Shown here: positions 1 to 9,800 of the stretch, one piece after another
How positions within the stretch are numbered: the stretch's first letter is position 1
How the letters are laid out: every line of letters begins with the position of its first letter
NCBI GenBank assembly: GCA_028565635.1
Contig: JAOXYB010048192.1
Span: 1-12,042 of the forward strand
Direction: 5' to 3'
DNA: 12,042 bases
Origin: Phoronis ovalis
Lineage: Eukaryota > Phoronida > Phoronidae
Made by a program: the position numbers and the translations under genes
Notes under the pieces: generated by a model
Database searches by the model: none
What the model was told of the DNA's origin: nothing
What the model saw: the letters and a program-made list of their open reading frames with translations, nothing else

Positions 1-456
1 TATATGGGTATGTTTTAAAAATACTATGTTCAATGTAACAGTAGGCATGTTTTTAAAAATGTTATGTTCAATGTAACACTATGCAATATTTGAATTTATA
101 TGAAGCAATATCATAAGATATTATATGAAGCAAAAAATGAAACTACTTATATCTTTTATACACTTGTAAAAATGTAATATATATATATCGCTGCTTACCA
201 AACAAGGAGATAAATTATACTTATCAATAATAGCGCAATCACAATTAGTTAAAAAATGAAGATGCATAAGAGCTTAGAGATTTATCCTACACAAAGCGTA
301 AGAATAAAATATATATTTTAATACTATATATATTCTAGTGATCTCTTCCGGGTATGGAAATGCTTCATCAAAACTATATACAAATATTGTCCAAAAACTG
401 AGTATCATAAATGCAGAAGATACCATCAGCCATACTTATAGTAGATGGAGTAATAA
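1..456. other. 3' flanking region, no gene seen
   Basis: Beyond the candidate poly(A) signal the sequence is very AT-rich, with the short tandem repeat at 11-85 and runs of TA (about 176-188). I see no exon-like frame on either strand. Confidence 0.6.
11..85. repeat. Two-copy tandem repeat, about 37-38 bp
   Basis: Copy 1 (11-47) and copy 2 (48-85) share tgttttaaaaat, then the core atgttcaatgtaaca, then a 3' part ending in gca. They differ at a few bases. Just after, tatatgaagcaa also occurs twice (about 98-131). It lies in the 3' flank of the gene with no coding signal. Confidence 0.8.
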
Positions 457-462
457 TTTATT
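457..462 (-). terminator. Candidate poly(A) signal AATAAA of the full-length transcript
   Basis: TTTATT on the plus strand reads AATAAA on the minus strand, 89 bases beyond the stop codon. A cleavage site would be expected roughly at 430-447. The hexamer is frequent in AT-rich DNA, so this is position-supported only. Confidence 0.5.
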
Positions 463-551
463 TATCGGGTGATAGAGTTCGCATTAGGTGAACTATCTTA
501 TACCCCATACTCAACATAACGTATAAGTCATACATGTAACTGGTACTAACT

Positions 552-864
552 TTAAGATGAACTTTCATACAAGTCATTTTGAAATAATACAGTAAGATCA
601 TTTGGGACTCTTTCGTTCATCACATCATGAGCATAAACAGGTTTATCAAATGTGTTATCACAAGCTCGGGGAGGAATGGTAGGTTTTGTAGACTGTTTAA
701 AAGACTGAGCATAAATATCTCCATTTTCAACCTCTACGTGGGGCACTCTGTATGCCGCTGTGCCGTTTTGGCCATCTATGCCGACGCCATCTTGATTGAG
801 GTTGCCATACATAGGATTTTCAAAGTTTCTGTTCATGTTTCCATTGCCATTCTTTTTTGGTGAT
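552..864 (-). CDS. Exon 13: cytoplasmic tail with five tyrosine motifs and an SH3 ligand
   Basis: The acceptor is tttgttgtag at 865-866. Phase 2 matches exon 12 exactly: AG+A gives Arg, then SPKKNGNGNMNRN. The exon runs to TAA at 552-554. It is rich in Asn, Asp and Pro and has no transmembrane segment. Tyrosines at about residues 746 (ENPMYGNL), 765 (AAYRVP), 778 (GDIYAQSF), 804 (KPVYAHDV) and 826 (DLYESSS) are spaced like docking sites. PTIPPR (788-793) fits PxxPxR. Starting translation at the internal ATG (834-836) would give a free 94-residue peptide; the phase match to the membrane exon makes it a tail instead. Confidence 0.85.
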
Positions 865-3800
865 CTACAACAAATGGTATGCGTATCTTATAATTAATAT
901 TAGACTGCAACTTGTTATTATCATTCGGGTAACGGAATGCAAATGTGTTATGGGGCACAGTTACAGAAATATCAGTCATGTGGCATTACAGCCAATTGGA
1001 AGCCTTGATTTTGAGTACTTAAAGTGAATTAATGTTGAGCATTGTTTTCCTTTTTTTATAGCTTTTTCTTTAGGGTTGTTAGTGTGATTACTTATATTAT
1101 GTTGTGGATTAATTTTGCTCAACATTACGGAAATCAGAGTTTTAAAATGAGACTTTTTGTACAAAGGACGCTTGCTAACTCCTAATTTAAAAACTTCCAA
1201 ATGTTATCACCATGTGGTCTACAACCGGATATGACAAAATATAACAAAACAAACCAAGTGTAGACTACAGATGTAATAACATTGATTCGCGAGAGGAATA
1301 AAATCACTGGAACAGGTAATATTTTACAAAAATATTTATTACCATTGTAGTGGATGGGGAAATTAATTGTGTTCTTACACCATGTAACTCAACAGTCTGA
1401 ATATATCCAGGTACTAAAATAGTATACCCTTCATCCACGACTAACATCGTTAGTTTGTAGGAACGGAGGACTAATTTATAGATTTATTCCGACTGTAAAC
1501 TATACATACAACAATGTACAAGCCAAAATAGTAAAAACTGTCACCTTTTCCTTCTGAATAGCAAAAACCCACATAAAATGCCAATAAGTACTAAAACTCC
1601 AGCGCCTACTCCAATTCCAATGAACAATGCACCTGAAGGAAAATATGAATAAGTCATGTCCATTGGCTACATTTGAAGAAAAAATTAATAACTCATAGCA
1701 CATATCAATACTTACTTAATTACATGGATTATGTTTCAGAGTATTTGATTTCAATAAGAACATTAACATTTTATATATTTTTATAGTGAATCGAAGTTGC
1801 ACTCACTATTTGGTTCCGAAGATTCTTTTGTCTGTCGCTGATATTCATCAGGGCCTAAAATAAAATAAAATGTGACTAAAATTTTTTTTAAAAATTAAAT
1901 TTCGACGTACACGTTTAGCATGATAATACAGTGGCAGTACTGATTTTAAAATATGTTGAGAATAGTTCAAAAACTTATCTAAGGACTGACACATACCATC
2001 AATTTTCCAAATTTACCGAGTATATAAAACATATACATATTCATTATAAACCACAGCATTGCAATCTTTAGAACAATGCCGGCGGTGTGCCTGGTTGTTG
2101 TGGTTAATTTAATGAATGCTGGTACATTGGTTCTAGTTGGAATCGATTTACTGCGACATGTTGTCATTTTTGTAATTGATCTTTTAGTACCTGGTGCTAT
2201 CGAAGTGCTGCCCGTTGTGATCGGTTTAATAGACAGCGTTGATTTTATGGTACTAGATGGCAAGGTAATGGATGTCTTCACCGCAGTGGCAGGCATTGCT
2301 ATGAAATAATGTACATTTAATAAGAAAAGAGATGACAGCTTTGGTACCATGTTATTTTGCAACTATATAATGTGTATGTCTGTATAGCTAAAAAAACTAA
2401 TTAATTAGAATTTTAGCCAGAGCGTATTATATATAGACAATTGTAATTTTTATTAATGCTGAACTGACAGAAACTGGAATACAGTATGGAAAGGCTAAAG
2501 TTAGTTTTAAGTCAAGCCACTTACGAACACAGTTTTCGAATTGTCCACTCCATGTTCCATTAGGTAAGCATTCAATGGGTATTGTTACCATACCAGTAAC
2601 AGGTATATGGTGACCATCAGGACAGGTTAATTTTCCATTGTCGCCTGGTAGAGTGCCATTCACGCGAATGTTTGTATCATTTAATTGCGGACATCGGATT
2701 TCTAAGAAAATATACATGTGATAAAAGGTGTACAATGTTTTCATTACAGGATATATAAAAATAACAAACTATAGTGAGACCCTCTGAATTGAAGGCACAC
2801 AACTTGTATACGTATATGTACATAAATACAAATGGGTTCTATTACCTTCAGTCAGTTTAAACAAGGAAATTATAAAAAGAAAACAGAAATACATTAAAAA
2901 TAATATTTTCTTTAATACAGCTTTATTAGATCAATTTTTTTCCAAGCTCACCGGAACATATTGGAGCATTTCCCGTCCACTGACCAAGCCCATCACACTG
3001 CCGTTCTTTTATGCCGTCCAGACGATATCCTGGCTTGCAACTGTATATGGCCTTTTTACCATAATCTAAACCATCAGGAGTTGACACATTTGAGTTGTCG
3101 TAGAACATCGGTTTTCCACATACAATTGCTGCAACAAAAAAGGGCTAGAATGCCACTGGCAAAGGAAAGATTATGTACGTGAATAGTGACTTAGAAGGAG
3201 AGGAATGGAAACAAATGTCATGTCATAGTGTGTAAATTAAGTTTTTGAAAGTTTGAATTCATACCTAAATTAAATTTCCGCCATATCTGTGTCACTACAA
3301 TTTATTCATTAACGAATTGCATTCTTACTGTAAAAAAGTATATCAAGATCATTAATTAAGAGAAGGCCAGTCAAACTGAATTTCACTAATAACATACAAC
3401 ATACGTTTTTAAATAGTAAAGCTATACCTTCACACTGAGGATCCTCGCCATTCCATTTGCCAGTCGCTTGACATATACTTGTACGGTTTCCCACTAGAAG
3501 ATACCCCGTGTTACACGTATAAAGTGCGATGCTTTCGTAAAAAGTATCAGAAATAGTCATATTACCGTTGCCTGGAGACTTTAAAGCGTCGATGTTACAC
3601 GTTACAACTGAAAATGTACGAAAATCACTGGATAAGAATGATCATCAATTAAAAACAATGTGACACATGTACACTATATGCCTTCGAAGATGGCCACAAA
3701 TTTTGCCACTTTAAAGTTGTTAAACAACTTTATATTCTAAAACATGTGGTCATTTCAATTCAAGTTTCGTTGGGATCGGTCCAGTAGTTCCGGAGTTATC

Positions 3801-6800
3801 AAAACGTTTTTGACATTATAGCCATTTTAGATTCAAGATGGCTGCCATAATTTTCCGCTACAAATTTTCATCCTAAGGACTCAGCAAATATTTAACCAAG
3901 TTTCGTTGAAGATGGTATACTACTTTCCAAGTTATAAAAAATAGGTTTCTCAAGGTAGCTATTTTGAATCCAAGATGGTCACCAGCTGTTTCAATTCAAA
4001 AGTACGTACAAGTGGGTTATTATAATGCCGTTCAGCAAAACAGCAAAATTTGGAGAATGGTGCTTCAACATATACCTTTGATTAGTTAATTCGTTGAACA
4101 ATAGATAATTACATCATAGTCATGTTTACAGTACTATATTTATTATATATTGCAAATTTTCCACATGCAACCCTAAGTTGATCATGATAAACTGCCTTAC
4201 TAGAACAATTGGCTTCAATTCCGTTCCATGTACCATCAAGTTGACATTGGCGCTTCGATGGTCCTTGCAAACGATAACCAATGTCACAGCTGAATTCTGT
4301 GGAAGCACCAATTGAATAGTTGGTGCCAATTTTCTGTCCATTGAGAGGGTCACCCGGGTCCCCGCACGAAGAAATTCCGGTACCTGTCAAAACATATGGA
4401 CATAAAACACAATTGCAAGCGGCAAGAACAGATACATTATTGTGCTCAGTGATTAACCAAAATCGAAGCAAGCAAAGGTGAATTTTAATTTGTTAGCTGT
4501 CAATTTTTTTTATTCTAATGAAAAATAGTACAAGTAATAGAAAGCCGGAGATAATTTATTATCAAAGATATAGTTTCAAAACACATTTACAAACTCTCTT
4601 TTCTCATCTACTTTTTCTTAGAACGGGATGGCACATTTCTATTTAAAAACATCTTTTTAAAGCATCTGTTTACAACTAATCTGGTATAAATCAGATCATA
4701 TGGTGCATCATACCATTGCATATTGGTACACTTCCACTCCATCTTCCATAAAAGCCTTCTTGCACGCATGTTCTTTTCCTGTTTCCTTTCAAGTCATAAC
4801 CCAGCAAGCAAGAGTAAGTAGCAATAATTCCCAGACTATATCTACCATTGCCAGAATCTGTTTGAAATGAAACTTGCTTGGAATTCCTAGGAGAGACTGG
4901 ATCGCCGCATGTTATAGCTACAAACAAATTAATGCATATAAGTCAAAGAAAGTAAGGGTAGCTTAGAGGATGCTAATGGTAAGGGAAAGAAAACTAAGAC
5001 ATTTTTTAAACTGTCGACTAGAAATTGTTTTAATTTGTATGTATTATATCATATTTAGTTTTTTTCAGCGGTTGGAACGAGCAAAAGCGAATTTATGTAT
5101 ACACATTTAATAAATATGCTTTAAGGCGAATTTCTAAGGGAAGCATTATCTTTCAATGTATTTACATGGTGCAATATTTGGACAGTGATTAGAAGACATA
5201 TCAATCTCCAACTCTATAACAACTGATCTTTTCCCGCAATTATTGACCTTGTACTTTGCTTTTATTCCCCTTCAAAATACGAATATAAATAACAAATGCA
5301 TGTGTGCAATGTTTAAAAGGTTGAAGATGCAAAGGAATTAAGATGCTATACGGCTTAAAATGTGGTTGTTTTTTAATGTGCATATTTAATAAGGTAGATT
5401 TAATAAGATGACCATCAGTCTGAGACTTTGTTTTCCTTACTAAAATTCGCTATTATTGTTATCAGGAACATACAAATAAAGTATGTCCCTTACAATATAA
5501 TAAGAACAACTTTCCTTTTCATATCCACAAATGTAACAAATTTCAAATTTATATCTTAATCCGAGTGGAAGAAATAACAAGCTAAACAACATACCTGGGT
5601 CGTATTTTCAATAATGTGAATAATGCATGAGTTCTAGCTAGAAGTTAAAAAATAAAAATGGATTTTTGGAGTAGCATAAAATTATATACTAGAAAAATTA
5701 TACTGAAAGTATCTATTTTGTGCATAGCCGTAAATATTTGCATGCCATGTGTGCATACATTTTGGCATCAGCGGCTAAAAGTTTGCACAAATTAAGTGAC
5801 AGAAATCACATTTTGAAAATGTACAATTTGTATCAAAAATTTATTGGATTATTTGTAAGGTAGCAAATTATCCATTTCCCTTTGTATTTTCCCGCCAATT
5901 CCCCCTTAGTGGTTTGTTGTAACAGAAAATTTAACTGGTTAAGCCTGCACGAAAAATATACATTAGATATGATTATCTTTAATTGTAACTGAACAGAAAG
6001 TTCCCGCGAAGAGCATTAGGCGTTCTATCTACCACAGTAAGTTACTATTGAGGTGAATGGGAAAATCTATTGTATGATTACAATTAATGTTTTTATGACA
6101 GGCATGGCTGTCCAGGGCAAGAGGAAAAAGAAAAGAGAGAAATCATTGTTCACTAATATGCTCTAAGACCTATATTCAATCACATCAGTGGAGACACTGG
6201 CTGTTATTGTTATTACACTGATGCCAGTTTACTGTTATGTCCAGTACCATCCTAATTCCATAACTGGGTTATCTGGGTTATTTCCTTAAAAGTTCAGAAA
6301 AGAATGGTGCTTGACATCATACTGAAATAATCTAAACAGAGAAGATATAGTAAGTGCCAGCTCCATGAGATAGTGCCAGAATAATAAGCCAAAGGTTCCT
6401 GATAATCCTTTACCTGTTAACCTCAGTGGTTATTAAAGTTTAGTTACATAAACTATAACTGAGAAGATTAAAGCACAACTGATAAATTTGTTTTAATTTT
6501 CCACCAAATATACTCCTGCTCTATCATACATATAGTTCGTATAGATGTGTGTCATATGTTGGATTTAGTGATTTACATTGATTCAATTTTTTTGCAGCTT
6601 TGATTACAGCTTAGAACATAATTTCTTATTTGTAACCAGAATATTTAGCAAAATGTAATTTGCCTAATTATCAATTGTGAATTGTATAGGAAAAATATAT
6701 ATATTTTCCTTGATTCTCACGTTACTACGAAGTTTTTAATATAATGTTGACTCATTTCTTTCCTGAGTAAAAAGACGCCAGAGTAAACATGTCGCTACCA

Positions 6801-9800
6801 AGTGCTTTGTGATAACTGTCCGCATAATCTTGTTATTATTTACAGAGATGCTAGATAGTACTTTTATGAAAACACTAAATCCTTGATTTATTGATTGCAT
6901 AGGTCAAAACACAAAAGGAACTTTAATCTTAACGGTTTAAATTTATGTTATTTCTCTTACGATTTATCTTTGGATTAATTCTTTTGTTCAGTTAATGATT
7001 TACACCATGAATTCACAGTCTATCTATTTCGTTTAATATTTCATATTTTATGATTTCTTACCTCTCAGATTTCATATCTTATGATAGCTACGATAACATA
7101 TATAATATAATTTGAATTGAGAAATCATAAAATATGAAAGTTTTAAACGATATAAGCGAAGATTTATAGACTCTGACACTCAGGGGGATGATTTATTACG
7201 ACGCAATCAACGTTTTTTATAGGAATATTTTATGTTTTGTCAGTACTGCCTCATGTTCAGAGAGGTGCGTGGTCAATAGTCCATGTGAAATATCCTACAC
7301 CGTTAAAATATCCCAGCTTACAATCGAAACTCATTTTTTGTGATGATTTTTTACGACGCAATCAACGTATTTTTATAGGAATATTTTATGTTTTGTCAGT
7401 ATTGCCTCATGTTCAGAGAGCTGCATACTTACTAGTCTATGTGACTGAGTATCCTTACACCATTAAATTATCTCAGCTTACAGAAAATGAATCGAAATTC
7501 TTTGTCTTTAAAGTGAGAACAAAATTATGTAATAAATTCTGGATATTCTAGTAGACGCTAGAATTGATATCTGCTTAATATATAAGTGGCATAACGTAAC
7601 CAATTGCAGCCATCATCTCTACTTGTCAGTATAGATCCTGCAAGCGTATTATTAATTAATAAGCATTTTTTAAAGCTTTTCTTGTATTTCTTGTATCTTT
7701 GAAACCGTGGGGGAGATTTCTATTTGAAAATGGGTATAATTTCGGAAAAAATGAAAGAATTCACAATTTGAAAATGTCATTTTTTATATCCCATACTAAA
7801 AAATAACTGATTTTTCTTCATATTTCCTGCCTGTTCATCCTGGCACTCTTTAGTCAAGGATAAAAAAAGGTGTACTAGTTGAACCTGCAGGAGTAGACAT
7901 GAGAAAAAATTATCTTTATTTGTGTCTGAACAAAATTTAGGTTATTTACTACAAGATAAAATGTTGCTATTGAGATAAATAGGGAAATCAATTGTATCCT
8001 TATGCGAACTCAAAAGTATTTTCACTTTTTAGTAACATACTCTGTATTTATTCTGCATTTTTAGCTCGCAAACTGAAATCAAATTATCAAAATGTTTGTA
8101 CATGTTTGTTTTTGTGCTGTACATGATGTTATTTCATTGTATATACGTAATGCAATTCAGTGGACAAGGGGTTAACACTAACAATAATTGTTATTATATT
8201 TTGCATTGAATGTACATAAAGTTTTTAAACTTCAAACTTTAAGTATCCATCCCCAACCTAACAGCAAGGTCTACTTGTGCGTGGCGAATATGAAGCGTTA
8301 CCTTTAAACAGCAAAGTGACATTTAAAATGTAAAGAACGATTCGCATTTATTACATGTTTTTAGTCATCCATCAACCTGCAAATCTAAAAAGTTATTTTA
8401 TGGATTATATATTATCTGAAGACGTTACTTCAAACATTTTTAGAATAAAGTGTCATGTTGTTTTGACTCAAGAAAGATCCTCACCTTTGCAAGACTGTGA
8501 AGCCGGATATTCCCATGTATTATCTTCCTTGCATGTAATAGCAATCTCATTTAAAGTACTGCTTACATGAAACCCGTCTTTACATTTATACTTAGCCACA
8601 TAACCTCTGTTGTAAAATGTCTGGGGGTTGCTAAGTGGGTTCATCACTGTTGGATCTGGTGACTTTGGCTCTTTACACCCAACCGCTACAAGTGATAAAG
8701 AAATAACATTACTTATATAAATCATACATATATCTATTGTAACACATCTCAATTGATACGCAAAGTTATTCCACTGGAAATCAAATATCTCAAGTAATAA
8801 GGAAGTATACGATAAGAGACGAATAAACAACACAAATGTTCGTATCAGGCCATACACGGACGAGTAAACGGACTACAAGATCGAAACACCTAAAATCGTA
8901 AAATAGTAAAACCCACTTAGTAAAAGGGGAGTGTAACCCCACAGATCACCATTAGCCACTTAAAAATAATAAAATACACCATTCACCAGCTATTTCTACA
9001 CCTCATTCACATTCACCAGTAAATAGTCCTATTCCCCATTCACCACAGTTTTCAAAAACAATTCACCAATATATGTACATCAACTTACAGATTTCTGACT
9101 TTTATAAGATGTTTTTAGACGAATAATGTGCATTAGTTATTGACTTTTAAATATTATGAGATTAGTAAGTTGTATGTTCTCAATTCTAAACCCGTAAACT
9201 TTACAGTCAATGTCTTCAGTTTCGGGGGCTTTTTGTATAAATATCTGATGTATCTTTAATCGTAATTTAAGTAGAATGTAAGACTTGTAAAAGAATTGTG
9301 TTTATTTATGAATGCTTACATAAAAAATACCAATAATTAAAATTAATCAATGGATCTGTTGTATGTCTCGATCATGTCTATACAATGTAATGTCTGTAAT
9401 GACTGCGTAAAATGATTACATATTGCAAGACTCACAAGGTCCTACAAGTCTACAATATTATGAACCACAGTTATATATGTATTAACTTTTAAAAATTTAC
9501 CTACAATAACTATTTAATTCCTTGTAAACCAAGACAAAATTTTGATTTGGCTCTATCTTGTGTAAACTTTTCAACCTCTAAATGCAAAAGACCATGAACA
9601 ATTGTTTTCCCTGATGAAGGCACACAATGTTCTATTGTCAATTATTTTTTGTTTGCGCGTATATATTTTATTCATCATTCATATCTGACATTTTTTCCCA
9701 TTTTCACTTTTCAAGCTTTAAAATCTCGGTCATTCACGCTTCACGTGGAAACATTCATTCGCGATTCATCAACTAATTTTAGCTGCTCACCATTAAACGT

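Larger units (their letters stand above)
4918..8484 (-). other. Intron 4 (3567 bp), non-coding with repeats
   Basis: This is the largest intron, between sushi 1 and sushi 2. I found no minus-strand frame with sushi cysteines, so I see no extra domain exon, although a short exon cannot be excluded. It holds two copies of a dispersed repeat (about 5933-6085 and 7873-8010), a long inverted repeat (7013-7175) and a tandem duplication (7187-7506). The plus-strand frame at 8355-8570 overlaps sushi exon 4 antisense and is a shadow. Confidence 0.65.

Noticed and set aside
627-863. Plus-strand frame opposite the tail exon
   Set aside because: It is the antisense shadow of exon 13, which has matching splice phase, acidic/Asn-rich composition and tyrosine motifs.
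976-1200. Minus-strand frame of 74 codons in intron 12, as an alternative tail exon
   Set aside because: No acceptor in the phase required by exon 12 was convincing, and the Lys/His/Ser-rich sequence shows no motif. Transcript data could reopen this.
1541-1543. TGA after RRKR as the only end of the protein
   Set aside because: The overlapping GT donor joins the tail exon in exact phase and extends a motif-rich frame of 104 residues, so I treat the TGA as an alternative end only.
2076-2309. Plus-strand hydrophobic frame opposite the stalk exon
   Set aside because: It is the antisense of the Thr-rich stalk: Thr codons (ACN) read as Val/Gly/Cys-rich sequence on the other strand. No independent support.
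4126-4353. Second minus-strand frame over sushi exon 6
   Set aside because: It overlaps the true sushi frame in another register and has none of its cysteine pattern.
7237-7551. Plus-strand open frame of 104 codons in the large intron
   Set aside because: It spans two tandem repeat units, has no recognisable domain, and the equivalent part of the first unit contains stops. It is probably repeat sequence read by chance.
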